The notes under the pieces were generated by a model. That model ran no database searches. It was not told the origin of the DNA and saw nothing but the letters and a program-made list of their open reading frames with translations. The translations under genes and the position numbers were made by a program. This document shows, piece by piece, positions 1-11,184 of a stretch of 64,000 bases of DNA (positions are counted from its first letter, which is position 1; each line of letters starts with the position of its first letter). Source of the stretch: Ustilaginoidea virens (lineage: Eukaryota; Ascomycota; Sordariomycetes; Hypocreales; Clavicipitaceae); contig NC_057319.1 of the NCBI RefSeq assembly GCF_000687475.1, forward strand, positions 3,400,001 to 3,464,000. Reading direction: 5' to 3'.

Positions 1-206
1 TGCACGGTCACGCCGGGGCCAAGTCTCCAGGGGAGAAGAAGAAGACGGCATGCAGTAAGGTCAATGCGAGCGGAGTATTACTTTGAAGTTATAATTCTCC
101 GTAGCCGCCCCTGGCTGAGTGGGTAGGTGCGTGTCAATGCGAGTTAGAGTTAGGCAAAGGTGTCAACAGAGCACTCAGCCGAGGCGGGTCAGCCCAAAGG
201 CGCCGA

Positions 207-276
207 TGACGATGCAGTCGGCGACGATGCAGTCGGCGACGATGCAGGCGACGATGCAGGCGACGATGCAGGCGAC
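207..276. repeat. tandem GACGATGCAG-type repeat
   Basis: Five consecutive units built on GACGATGCAG separated by TCGGC or GC, giving periods of 15 and then 12 bases. The sequence lies in non-coding DNA. No function is evident. Confidence 0.8.
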
Positions 277-1595
277 ATCTGACGACACAGACGGAAGCAG
301 CTTGCGTGCGTTGGGGTTGGGGGTGCCTGACGGCCCTGAAGCCCCCTGACCAGACCAGCCAGATATGTAGATTGACTCTTGCAAAGGACCCGTCAAACGG
401 GTCAACTGCAACTGAGGCCTGTTGCAAAGCGCACCAACCCCCGCTGGCGGTGCCCGACGTCCAGCGTCGACCGGGGGCCATGGGCCATGGTGCCCCTGAT
501 CCACCATACACGCGAGGGGAAGCGACATGCGACATGCGAGATTCCATCGACCGGCAGGGCAGGGGAAATGCAAGTCGATGGGTCGTCTCGACAGCGTTTT
601 GTCCAGGTTGGCTGCACGGACGGGGGCGGGTAGGCGACGTCGGCAAGCCGGCCGAGTCTGGCTTGCGTTCGGAACAAGTGTCTGCAGGAATCAGCACGTC
701 AGCCAGGTCACGACGGGGGAAAAAGGTCGCCTTTGCAGTGTCGTCAGGACGGGCAATGGTCCTGGCAATGGTTTTGGACTCCCGACTGCCTCCTGGGTTC
801 CGGGACACGGGGCCGTCAATCCGGTAGGTATGTACCTGGGGGTGCCCAGGCCCCCAAGCTGCTGAATGCCGTCAAATCGTCAACTTACATGTTACATTTA
901 CATGCTCTCTTGGGCGTTGCACTTGACGGGGCTAGGTTGCAATAGCAATTGCAGTGCCAAATGCCCCCAATCGATCTGGGTTGCCCTGCCCTGCCCTGCC
1001 CCTCGCACATGCCCTGCCCCTCGCACATGCCCTTTACGGCATGACATTAGACAAGCGCACCACCAACAAAGGCAAGCAAAGTCGTCCCGAGTCAAGCCGA
1101 CCAGCTGCCGGCCGGCTTTCAAACAATGTGTGTTGCCAGCTGTCCCGCTTCCCAGTGCCCACTTTTTCGCCTTTGGCGTGCTCCGCATCGCCGACCAAGT
1201 CAATCACTACTCCGTATCCGGGCTAGAGTAAACCAAGGCTTCATCAACCGCCTTACCCGTGGATGTACCTCCCAGCCCACTAACCTACCGCGCAGGTACC
1301 TCCCACCTTCTCGCCGGGAATACTTACATGCATTTGGCTCGTAAGTCGTCAGTTGTCCGCAGTCGTCTCGCTCGGCCCATTTTGTTTCTGCTCCTGCCGG
1401 TCTCAAGACATGCATACATACATACCATACCTTACCTACTTGCCTCTCCCGTTCGTTGCCTTTATCCCGCACATCATCATCTCCCTTCCCTCGCGTGCAC
1501 CCCGCACACTGCAGTCACTGCGCCTCGGCCGTCTATGTACTTTAGCAGGCCACATGCAGTAGGCAAGCCTCCAGTCATCGCGTAAACGAGGGAAG

Positions 1596-1632
<37 letters not shown>
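1596..1632. repeat. poly(A) tract of 37 bases
   Basis: An uninterrupted A37 run ends 27 bases before the ATG at 1660. Long poly(dA:dT) tracts are known to exclude nucleosomes in fungal promoters; that role is inference here. The length may be inexact because long homopolymers are error-prone in sequencing. Confidence 0.8.
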
Positions 1633-1634
<2 letters not shown>

Positions 1635-1659
1635 GAAACCACACGCTACCGAAACCGCC

Positions 1660-3646
1660 ATGACAGCCTCCCACGACCCAGCAGCCCACGCCGACGTCCA
1701 TGCCGCCGCCAATGGCCACGCCTCGCCCTTGCGCAGGGCCGACGAGTTGGACGACGTGAGTTCCTTGCCCCGGTTCCTGCATGTGCGACTCCTTGTGCGG
1801 CGGATGTCCCAAACCAAAGGAGTTTGGCTTCCCAGTGCTCATCCCGCCCGCCCCCCCCTCTGTTTCAGTAAGCCGACCTGCGCTAACGCCCAACATCTGC
1901 AGCTTCTCTTGGCTGTGCGTGACCTGATTGTGCCATTCGTAAGGGCGGCCGACGACGCTGCCGCTGACAGACAGACTGGTCGACTTCCTCTCAACGCCGC
2001 GGGCCGTCCTCACAACGTGCTTGTCCAGAGTGCCTGCACCGGGCCCGACAAGCTTGCCGCCAGTCTCAATTTTTCCTTGCCCGCAGATGGCCGTGGCAAA
2101 CAAGGGTTGTTGGAAGCCATTGCCAATATTCTCAGATATAGCGTCAATACCTGGGATCAGGGGTTCATGGACAAACTATATGCCAGCAATAATCCCGTTG
2201 GTCCGAGCCCGCCGCCCACACTCCTCCGATTTCTCCGAATCAAGGGCTGTACGGAGTGCATGGGAGACTGTCCTTGTTGAGGACAAGTAAAGAAAGAAAC
2301 CAAACTGACTAACTTGCCCCTTGCATTAGGTTGGCGTCATCTCCGACGTGGTGCTCTCCGTACTCAACACAAATGTAACGTTGATGGATCCATCCGTCTC
2401 CGCCTCCCGCCTCCCGCCTCCCGCCTCCCGCCTCCCGCCTCCCGCCTCCGCTTTCTCGCCCCCTCTTTCCTCCCTGCCTGCTCGTTCCAGATAGTCAGTG
2501 CTGACTGTTGCCGCGCAGCTCCACGTGTACCAGGTGTCACCGGCCCTGACCGTCATCGAAAAGGCCACCGCGCGCGCCTTGGCCCATAAGTTTGGCCTGA
2601 CGGGCCCAAGAGCCGGCGGCGTCACCTGCCAAGGCGGCAGTTCGTCGAATCTCACCTCGCTCGTCGTTGCCCTCCACACCTTGTACCCCGACCGCAAAAC
2701 CCAGGGCAATGGGCAGCACGACTTTGTCGTCTTCACCAGCGCGCATGGACACTACTCGGTCGAGAAGAGTGCCATGATTTGCGGCATCGGGTCTGCCAAC
2801 GTCTGGAAGGTCCCCGTCGACAACGGAGGGAGCATGCGCCCGGACGCCCTCCGCGAGCTGATTGTCAGCGCCAAGAAGCAAGGCAAAACACCCCTCTACG
2901 TCAACACCACTGCCGGCTCCACCGTGAGAGGCTCCTTTGATCCCTTTGTCGAGATTTCCAGCGTCTGCAAGGAGTTTGGGCTTTGGATGCACATCGACGC
3001 CAGCTGGGGCGGGCCGGTCGTCTTCTCGGAAAGGCAAAAGTGGAAGGTGCAAGGATCCCACCTTGCAGACACCATCACCATCAATCCTCACAAGATGATG
3101 AATGCCCCCACCACCTGCTCGTTCCTGTTGGGGCCCGACATGAAGGTCTTCAACAAGGCCAACAGCACCGCGGCCGGGTACCTGTTCCACGAGTCCTCCG
3201 ACGGCGACTTTTGGGATCTGGCAGACCTCACCTTGCAGTGCGGCCGTCGCGGAGACAGCTTGAAGGTGGCCCTTGCTTGGCTGTACTACGGAGCCAACGG
3301 CTTCCAGAAGCAGATAGACCACGCCTTTGACATGGCACGGATTCTGCACAAGCTGATTGGGCAGACGGGCAACTTTGCCATGGTGTCGCCGGACCCGCCG
3401 CCTTGCCTGCAGGTGTGCTTTTACCATGCGCCAGGCGGCCGGCTTTCGGACGATGCGGCGGCCAACACGAGCCGCACACAGGCCATTGTCAAGAAGCTCA
3501 TGGGCCGCGGGTTCATGGTGGACTACGCTCCGGGAGACGTGGGGCATTTCCTAAGGATCGTAGTCAATGCGCAAACCTTGGTTGGGACCGTCGAGGGGTT
3601 GACCAAGGCATTGGACGAGGTTGCAAAAGAAGTAGAAGTCGCTTGA
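1660..3646 (+). CDS. PLP-dependent group II decarboxylase (glutamate / cysteine-sulfinate decarboxylase-like)
   Basis: Four exons, 1660-1755, 1903-2196, 2330-2374 and 2519-3646, join in frame to a protein of 520 residues, normal for the family. The middle has the group II core: HVYQVSPALT, the GGSSSN substrate/cofactor loop, HIDASWGGP (cofactor-binding Asp and substrate-pocket Trp) and INPHKMM, whose Lys forms the PLP Schiff base. The NPHKMM form is typical of animal-type glutamate and cysteine-sulfinate decarboxylases rather than of plant/bacterial GAD. Likely a cytosolic enzyme that removes the alpha-carboxyl of an acidic amino acid, giving GABA, beta-alanine or hypotaurine; the exact substrate cannot be read from sequence. 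The start was chosen as the first ATG, just after an A37 tract. Intron 2 has an unusual donor (GTTGGT), supported by frame and by the conserved NPVGVISDVVLSVLNTN passage. Intron 3 carries a CCTCCCG minisatellite. Family call is firm, substrate open. Confidence 0.9.
2398..2453. repeat. CCTCCCG minisatellite inside intron 3 of the decarboxylase
   Basis: About seven consecutive CCTCCCG units lie within the intron 2375-2518. They form a strong pyrimidine-rich stretch upstream of the 3' splice site at 2518. Confidence 0.8.
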
Positions 3647-4184
3647 ACGGGGGGCGGCAGGGATAAAAAGCCTGCATGACCGGCCCATCCGTTATTTGAC
3701 GGACGTGGACTTTTAGATTTCTGCGCGGAATCCGGGGAGTGGCGAGTGGGGTCCCAGTCTCGCTCGGGTCGTAGCTTTTCCTCTTTTCTCTCTCGGGAAG
3801 ACCGTGTCACGGGAAAAAGAAAGAAAAAGAAAAAAAAAAAAAAACACTCGCCTCTACTTGTCCCTCGCTGGACTTGTCCCTCGTCGCGTGTTGCGTTATA
3901 TCCATTGCCATTATTAAATCGGAAATCGGATTGATGATTTAGTGATGAGCATTGAGGGGCAGGCACTTCAGCCGGGCCGCACTGGGTCCTCAAAAGTGGA
4001 TGCACTGATAAGATACGCTGATAAGAATCCTTATCGGCCGATCGTCAGCCGCCCCCCAGAAAAAAAGTTGAAACTTGCCCGCCAACGTTTTCCACTCTCG
4101 ACTTTCCATCCACCTCACAAGTTCCATCACCCTAGTAATAAATAAAGAAAGAAAGAAAGAAAGAAAGAGAGGGAGAGAGAGAAC
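3647..4184. other. spacer: decarboxylase 3' end and NOP9 promoter
   Basis: No gene. It holds an A-rich run near 3826-3844, a GATGAG-containing sequence (TGATGAGCAT, about 3942-3951) resembling the fungal PAC element of ribosome-biogenesis promoters, three GATAAG-type sites (4007-4035), and a short GAAA microsatellite (about 4145-4170) just before the NOP9 ATG. Confidence 0.6.
4007..4035. promoter_or_regulatory. cluster of three GATA-factor sites upstream of NOP9
   Basis: GATAAG occurs at 4007-4012 and 4020-4025, and its complement CTTATC at 4030-4035. All fit the HGATAR consensus of fungal GATA factors such as the AreA/NIT2 nitrogen regulators. The cluster is 150-180 bases upstream of the NOP9 ATG. 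Binding is inferred only. Confidence 0.4.
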
Positions 4185-4996
4185 ATGCCAAAGCCAAGAA
4201 CGAAGCGCGGAGCCGACCGCGAGGAGAGAAAGCGCAAACGCCGCGAGGACGAAGACGGCCCCGGCAAACGCTACGAACCGAAACGCAAACGCACCAAGGA
4301 CAGCAGCAACGAGCACCATGACCATGAGCAGCACCACCATGACCGTCACCATGACCATCGCCATCACCAGCAAGATGGCCAGCAGCACGGCGACGTCGAA
4401 TTCTTCGGGATGCTGACCGACGAGGAGCAGGAGTACTTCCGGCGCGCCGACGAGATGCTGGGCCTAAACCAGTTCCCCACGCCGGGCGAGCGCGAGGCCT
4501 TCCTCGACGGCGTCTTCGCCGAGGCCCGCGGCAAGGAGCTCAAGCTCGCCAGCAGCCAGTCGTGCTCGCGGCTCCTGGAGCGCCTGGTGCAGCTGGGCGG
4601 CACGCCGCGCCGCAAGAGCCTGTTCCGCGCGTTTGGCGGGCACTTTGCGTCGCTGGTGCGGCACCGCTTCGCCAGCCACTGCTGCGAGGCGCTCTTCCTT
4701 CGCTCCGCCGCGGCCGTCTCGCGCGAGATGACGGGCTTTGTGGTGGACACGCAGGGCGCCAGGGACGGGGCGGGGGACCACGACGGGCCGGAAGCCTCCA
4801 TGGAGGAGCTGTTCCTGGCGGCGCTGGACGAGATCCAGGGCAGCCTGGGCTTCCTGGTCACCGACCGCTTCGCCTCGCACGTGCTGCGCGTGCTGCTGCT
4901 GGTGCTGTCGGGCCGGCCGCTCGAGGACGCCTCGGCGCGGACCCTCGTCAGGAGCAAAAGGAAGGAGGGCGTGACGGTGGCGGCCACCCACGACGG

Positions 4997-5028
<32 letters not shown>

Positions 5029-5243
5029 ACTACGAGCAAACCAGGGGGCCGAGGCCTGTGCCCGCGTCCTTTGTCGCGGCGGTGCGCAGAACCATTGCCG
5101 GCTGCACGGCCGGCCTGGACGGCGCCGCGCTGCGCGTCCTCGCCAGGCATCCCGTCGGCAACCCCACGCTGCAGCTGCTCCTGGAACTAGACCTGACGAC
5201 CCCCGGCAAGGCTGACAACCATGGCCGCGGCGGCGGCGGCGGC

Positions 5244-5275
<32 letters not shown>

Positions 5276-6458
5276 CGGCGGCGGCGGCGGCAGCCCGTCG
5301 CTGCTCGCCCAGCTCCTCCCGGGGGCCCCGGCGTCCCTCGCCGACGCGTCGTCGGAAGCGTCCGAGTTCGTCCACGGCATGATCTACGACCAGATCGGCT
5401 CGCGGCTCGTCGAGACGCTGGTGCAGCACTGCCCCGGGAGGATCTTCAAGCCCCTCAACCGCCACGTCCTGCTGCCCAGGATAGCGGCCTACGCGCGCAA
5501 CGACGTGGCCTGCTACCCGGCCATCAGGGTGCTCAACCGCCTCGGCAGGGACCAGCTCGTCGAGGCCGTCGGCCAGGTGGCGCCGACGGTGCCGCAGCTC
5601 GTCTCCAAGGCGCGGTTCGACGTCCTGCGGACCCTGTTTGAGCGCTGCGCCGCCCGCGGCGCCCCCGACCAGGTCAGGACGCTCACCAGAGCCCTCAAGG
5701 ACGCCTGCGGCCACCAGCCCGACGCCCTGGTCGCCTCCCTGTGCCGCCTGCGCCGGGAGGGCCACGACGACGGGGACCACGACGACGGGGACCACCATCA
5801 CCACGACGGGGACCGCGCCGACCGCGCCGACCGCGCCGCCCGCGCCGACCGCGCCGCCCGCGCCGCCCAGTCGCACGGCGCCCAGCTCCTCGCCGCCATG
5901 CTCTCCGCCGGCCCCGGCCCCGCCAAGGCCGTCCACCAGGCCATCCTCGCCACCCCGCCCGACCGGCTCGCCCGCCTGGCCGCCGCGTCCATGCCCGCCG
6001 TCACCCTCCTCACCACCGCCCTCGCCACCCCCAGCGCCAACTCGGCCTTCCAGAAAGCCCTCGTCGCGGCCCTGTCCCCGCGCACCTGCCACCTGGCCGC
6101 CTCCCGCTTCGGCCACAACCTGGTCAACGCCGTGGCCGAGCTTCCCGCCAGGGGCAAGGACCTCAGCCTGCCCTTGCACGTCAAGGAGGCCATCGCGCAG
6201 GCGCTGCTCTCGCACGAGGCCGAGCTCCGGCAGTCCTGGATGGGGAGGAGCGTCTGGCGCACCTGGAAATGCGACCTGTGCAAGTCGAGAAGGGCGGAAT
6301 GGAAGGCGTGGATGCGCGAGACCGACCAGCCGCAGCCGCAGCCGCAGCCGCAGCCGCGTCCAGGTGGACGCGAGGCGAAAGATGCTGATGCAAAGCACAA
6401 GCGGCACAAGCGGAAGAAGGGGGCCATCGAGGCGGCAGCTGCGGCCGAGGAATTATAG
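4185..6458 (+). CDS. NOP9: Nop9-type Pumilio-repeat nucleolar RNA-binding protein
   Basis: One intron-free frame of 757 residues. After a basic, Lys/Arg-rich N-terminus (nuclear or nucleolar targeting) and a His-rich patch (about residues 43-65) comes GDVEFFGMLTDEEQEYFRRA, the usual opening of the Nop9 fold. Degenerate Puf repeats follow, with motifs such as SQSCSRLLERLVQ, RFASHCCEALF, DRFASHVLRVLL, YDQIGSRLVETLVQ and SRFGHNLVNAV. Nop9 binds 20S pre-rRNA, holds back premature 3' cleavage by Nob1 and is required for 40S assembly. This copy is longer than yeast Nop9 (about 666 residues) because of inserted Gly/Asp runs (about 266-286 and 346-369) and an Asp/His/Ala-Asp-Arg stretch (about 525-565). 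The C-terminus is again basic (KHKRHKRKKG). The gene is very GC-rich, so long antisense frames appear; they are shadows. PAC-like and GATA sites lie upstream. Confidence 0.93.
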
Positions 6459-7240
6459 TGCGTGCGTGTAAGGGTGCGCGCCGGTGGTTTTCAAACTCTG
6501 TTGCTGCAACCGTTTGCACGCACTCCTCCATATTGCTAGCGGGTTGCTCTCATTCCTTGGGGAAAACCGGCGATTCACACGGCACACAGTATTTTTATTC
6601 TTCTACGCGTTTATGTTTCCCCCTTGTCTCGTGCATGTAGATATAGATTTCACGTGGGGGGATATGGTAGAGGCAGTGGCAATTTCGTAGACAATGAATC
6701 GGATGCCACATACACAAAACATCAGAATCCAACTGGCACTTGAAATGTTAGTAAAGCAGTTTTTTTTTGATTTTTATTGTTTTTGTGAGTCTCCTTCTTC
6801 ATTACAAAAATCATTCGCCGATTCAAGTACTCGCTGTTCCACCCGTGGCGTGAAGCCGCTTGTAAATTATATTTTGCCTTTTCCCGTCTTCCGTCGCTGG
6901 GTATACCAAATCGTGGAGTGAGCCTTGGTCTCTCTCTCATCCTACTCTTTGAAGCAAGTCGTAGTTAGCTTGATTAACACATCTGTCCCCAGCCCCCTCA
7001 ACCGATGAAATCGATACCCGATGCAAAAAACAGTGATGAGGTTCTTTCCCTTGTTGTCGTGAACCCCCATAGTAAAGCGTATTAATCGGGACAAAAAACG
7101 CCAAAGACTCCATTATCTGCAGCTTGTTCTGGCAAAAGTCGCTATTAGTAACTGCGCAGAGAGCATGCACGTTTAGTTGCAATGTCACGGTTCAAAAAAA
7201 AAAAAAAAAAAAAACTCCGCTGCAGTTGTTTGCGTTCTTG
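6459..7240. other. convergent 3' spacer between NOP9 and the Gln-rich gene
   Basis: About 780 bases with no gene. The DNA is more AT-rich than its neighbours, as expected for two facing 3' UTRs. An A20 run (about 7194-7214) lies close to the stop of the minus-strand gene. Confidence 0.6.
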
Positions 7241-8021
7241 CTACTGCTCAGGGCCCCATGCCGCCTCGTTGAGAAAGCTTCGCCAGTCTTCATCGTTATT
7301 GGGCATGACACACTTGGCCATGGGTTCCTCGGCATCCACCCCGTAAAACTCGGGTACGAAGCCAGGGTCGATCTGATCCATAGGAGTCGTTCGAGGAAAG
7401 GCCGACGAGTCATCAAACAGCATAGATGGGTCGAACCAGTTGTGGGGTGCTTGCATGTTGTCCTGGTTAGCCAGCGTCTGGTTCAAAACTGCGTCAGTAC
7501 CGACTCCATCCAGCATCATGCGCGCTTCCGGAGGCAGTTCGGTTGTAAAGGCGGACACGCTGGGTAGACCACCCTCGTCTGGTGTCAGCGGCGACACGGC
7601 GCTGTCGACGGCGTGCTCGAGAGCTGGATTTGCGCGTGCCACTGAGACATCGGCTTTGGTCACTTTGGACAATCCAGACAACGACTTGGAACTGCCTCGA
7701 CGACTCTTGCCTGAAGGGGATGCGGAAGCGCGAGATCTTCGTCTTTGAAGGTTCGTTCGAGGATGGTAGCTGATGGATGCGAGAATAGGATGATGGGTTG
7801 GCGGAGGCACCGCCATTTGCGGAGCCGGTGAGAAAGAAGTCGGCGAGTAGCATTCGGGCGAATAGGCGGCTGGAGCGTAGTTTGCTGGAGAAAAGGGCTC
7901 GGTTGATTGCGGCTGATACATGGGTAGGTTGGCGGGCACATGTTGTTGTTGTTGTTGTTGTTGATGATGATGTTGTTGTTGTTGTTGGTGTTGGTGTTGG
8001 TGTTGATATTGATATTGATGT

Positions 8022-8062
<41 letters not shown>

Positions 8063-8790
8063 TTGCTGTTGCTGTTGTTGCTGTTGTTGCTGTTGTTGTG
8101 GATGTTGGAATTGGTTCATGTGTTGGGCCGCCGGCACGGCGTTAGGAAAAGACTCGGCAAAGAGCTTGTTGATTTCGTTTTCGCGCCACTCCTCATTTGT
8201 CCTGGCAAGCATCTGGGACATGGCCACCTTGTTTGACAGGTAGGCATCGAGTCGGGAGTTGAGCTCGGGTGACGAAGTTTGCATATTTGCGCTGAGCAGC
8301 CGGTAGGAGCGTGGCAAGTCGTCGTCCTCTTCCTCGTACATTTCTTCTTTCATAACAATTTCCTCTGTGATTTTGAAACCTTTTCCCGTGCGTTTCTTGT
8401 GGATCTCGCTGGCCATGCGAGCAGATTGCACCCGAGCCTCTATGCTGCGATCTGCTCTCCTCGAGGCAGCAATGTACGCCCGCTCCTGATTCTCTTCGTG
8501 TGATCGTTCCGTCTATAAGGGTTAGTCAGTTTTTGGTTCCTGGGTTCGGCGCACTTGTGTTCTGTGATTACGATCGAAGGAGTAGAAGAGGGAGAAGAGA
8601 CGAAGAAGAAGACGAAGATTATAAAAGGAAGAAAAGGAAAAGAAAGACAAAGAGGAAAAGGGGGGAAGAAAAAAAATAAAAAAACAGAGTGTGTGGCTGA
8701 GAAAATAAAAGAAACAGGGGGGCGCACACAGCTGCAAGGAAAAAGTCAAAAGCATAAAAATGAAGAAAAAAAATCAAAAAAATCAAGAAG

Positions 8791-8832
<42 letters not shown>

Positions 8833-8936
8833 GAAAAGAAGAGGAAAGAGGTATCTGGCCATACCTTCCGCGCCGTCTTTTCCGTAAGCAGTGGATCATC
8901 CATGTATTTGGTGTCTATGGAAGCTTTTCTGGGCAT
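7241..8936 (-). CDS. conserved fungal protein of unknown function, glutamine-rich
   Basis: Two exons on the minus strand, 8936-8865 and 8512-7241, encode 447 residues. The 24-residue first exon (MPRKASIDTKYMDDPLLTEK...) joins in frame to TERSHEENQERAYIAASRRA. The N-terminal third (about residues 1-130) is charged, largely helical-looking and, from memory, resembles a conserved filamentous-ascomycete block whose function I do not know. It is followed by EEDDDLPRSYRLL and a helical segment ending near NEINKLFAESFP. A Gln/His run of about 60 residues follows (codons around 7940-8110), then a Pro/Ser/Tyr-rich part, a basic RRRSRASASPSGKSRRGSSK patch and an acidic, Asp/Pro-rich tail. This composition resembles a transcriptional co-regulator, but no DNA-binding domain is visible. 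The 352-base intron carries an AG microsatellite. Exon structure is well supported; function is unknown. Confidence 0.75.
8789..8826. repeat. AG dinucleotide microsatellite in the intron of the Gln-rich gene
   Basis: About 17 AG units lie within a longer purine-only tract (about 8577-8860) on the plus strand, so the transcribed intron is a long pyrimidine tract ahead of its 3' splice site. Confidence 0.8.
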
Positions 8937-10268
8937 GTTGTGCAGTTATTTCGGGAGTCGTCCAAGATTCCCTTTGGAAGCGCGCAAGGGTTCTTATATG
9001 TAGGCTTGATTATGTTAGTTGAAGAGACGGTGGCTTGGCCTATTTCGCGGTGGACCGACCTTTTGAAGACGACACGGGTACGAAGGATGTTGAAGGGCCA
9101 GAAGTTGATGGATGATATTGGTAGTAGTCGGCAAAGGTGCAATCTGCCCGAATCGAGATAAGAGGAACCTGCAGCTCAAGCCCCAACTGAGCACACGACA
9201 GGCGGCCCAGGACCAGTGCAGCAAAAAAGGGACGGACGAGATGCTAACAGCGACGGGGTTTGTCGAAATGGCGTGACGAGGGCTCTTTGGCGGAGCTTTA
9301 AGCTTTCAGACGGGTCGGATCTACCAGAGTCTAGAGAGAGAGTAACTGCAGCCGCCAGAGAAAGGGGCGGGTGGGGGGAGTATCTCGATGCCGTGAGGGA
9401 TAGGGAGGCAAGTCAATGCAAGGCAACGCAAGGCCGAAGACGTGTGCGTTGGCGATTGTGGTTGTGGTTGCGATTGTTGTGGTTGCGGCTGTCGTTGCGG
9501 TTCAAGCGGTCGTCAATTCGTCGTTGTGCAGCCGTAGCTGTCTGGTAGCTGTAGCTGTAGCGGTAGCTGTAGCGGCAGCTGTAGCGGTGGCGGTAGCTGG
9601 AGCTGGAGCTGCGGCTTTACTTGTCTTGGTGGTGTGATTTCGAATTGGGTACGGGGCGGCCAAGAAAGCTCGGTCTATTATTCGCCGGATGCTCCTGCCA
9701 CATCTGATCTGTATGTAGCCCTGAAGTCTATTCGCGGCAGTCGAGGAAGGCGCGATGGGGCCGGGCTGCGGGCAGAAGAGCGCGACGGCAATCGCAGTGC
9801 AGTCACAGGGCAGGACAGGACAGGAGACAGGACAGGACGGATCAACCAACTCGGGCAAGGAGATGGCGGCGGCGGGTTCTGTGGTTCTGTGGTTCTGTGG
9901 TTCTGAGATTCTGCGGATTTTGGATTTTCTTTTTCAAAGACCCCCCAAGACACAACACAACACGTTGGGCAGGCCCAAGGCATTGCCAAGTTTTATACAA
10001 AGCCAAAAACGGCCCCAGCCAGCCAGCCAGCCAGCCAGCCTGGTGCTGCCAGCCCGTTTGTTGCCCGACAGGTTTCGGTCGCAGGGGGCAAAAGGCGACG
10101 GACGAGGCGCGGTCCCCGTACTCCGTACCTTGTTTGGATCAAGGTGATACCGGATTGTCGTCGGCGCTGTGATCGGGAAATGGGTGCAGAGATCGATCTC
10201 GATGCGGAACAAGCTTAGCGGGCTTGGTAGCGCGCGTACCCGTGGCAGGTACATGCATGTAGCTTTTT

Positions 10269-10296
10269 AGGTACCTAGGTACCTAGGTAGGTACCT
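10269..10296. repeat. three AGGTACCT palindromes
   Basis: AGGTACCT at 10269-10276, 10277-10284 and 10289-10296, the first two abutting and the third 4 bases on. This is one of several such clusters in the spacers of the window. Confidence 0.85.
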
Positions 10297-11161
10297 TATG
10301 TAAGGTGCTGTCTGGTCCTTTGCGGTGTTCCACTGCGGTGTTCCACTGTGGTGTTCCACTGCGGTCAAGTCCTTTGCGGAATCCGGGATGCTCCACTTGC
10401 ACATGCCCATTGCCCATTGCCCATCTTTGCCCATTGCCCATTTGGTGCATCCCTGCTAGCGATCCAGAGGCTCGGGCTCGGGCTGGGGCTCAGGAAAGTC
10501 CAGCTTGACTCGTCCGACTTATATCTGACCGACCACCCGTGCGTCGTGCGTGGGGTGACCCGTCAATCCTCCGCCACGAAAAACTCCAATGGAAATCTGC
10601 TCCCAAATCCGCTCCCTTGCCCTCTGCCAAGTTATAAGTAAGTTAAACTTCCTTGAATGCCCCCCCCTCACCCCCCGTCGTTGGTCCAACGGGGCAGACA
10701 GCCAGCCAGCTACAAATCACGTCTCGTCGGTCGCGGCTTCCTTTCCACCAGCTCCCTCCAGCTCCCTCCAGCTCCCCGCATCGACCAGACGTAATGAAAG
10801 CTTAGCGTGAACTGAACTTGTTTGTGGGCTTCCGGAAACAGCCCGGGCGCTTTGCTCCGGCCCAGTGGTCGATTTGCCCTGTCGCCCAATGGGCAATTTT
10901 TTTTTTTTTTTGGCCCACCGGGTTCCCGCAAGAATCCCTGTCTGTTGCCCAATCTCAGGAGAGTGGGGACCCCACCCAGCGATGCAAGCTGGCTCTCCCG
11001 TCTTTGTTCCTTCCTTCCCTTTCTGCTCTTCTTGCTCCTTGTTACTTACCTATTTAGTGGGAGGTTGTTGCCTTGTCTATTCCACGTCTGTTCGTCGTCT
11101 TGGCCCTTTCCTCTACCCTCTTTCGCTGCTCTCGTCGGGGGGGAAGAGTGGGCGGGGGGAA

Positions 11162-11184
11162 GGGGGGGGGGGGGGGGGGGGGGG
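11162..11184. repeat. poly(G) run of about 23 bases
   Basis: An uninterrupted G run in non-coding DNA that could form a G-quadruplex on the plus strand. The exact length is uncertain. Confidence 0.75.

Larger units (their letters stand above)
1..1659. other. gene-free leader of the window
   Basis: No convincing gene is seen. The longest open frame (134-808, minus) is rich in Arg/His/Pro from GC-rich and repeated DNA and has no recognisable domain. The stretch holds a short tandem repeat (207-276), a doubled CCTGCCCCTCGCACATG unit near 1000-1030, one TACTCCGTA (1208-1216), one AGGTACCT (1294-1301) and a 37-base A run (1596-1632). The last 300-400 bases are probably the promoter and 5' leader of the decarboxylase gene that starts at 1660. 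Confidence 0.6.

Noticed and set aside
100..180. D-arm-like GGCTGAGTGGGTAGG suggesting a tRNA-Leu/Ser
   Set aside because: No B box or T-arm downstream.
134..808. Minus-strand open frame of 224 codons near the left edge
   Set aside because: Arg/His-rich translation of a short tandem repeat and GC-rich DNA, no domain, no splice-consistent neighbours.
2537..3547. Minus-strand open frame of 336 codons over the decarboxylase
   Set aside because: Antisense shadow of a clearly conserved plus-strand exon.
5187..6407. Minus-strand open frame of 406 codons over NOP9
   Set aside because: It mirrors the GC-rich Nop9 codons, is dominated by Gly/Val/Arg/Ala and has no family motif; the plus strand is a clear Nop9.
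8555..8936. Lys/Glu-rich and Phe/Leu-rich open frames at purine tracts
   Set aside because: Translations of intronic microsatellite DNA; the same applies to frames at 23257-23631, 58304-58660 and 63085-63540.
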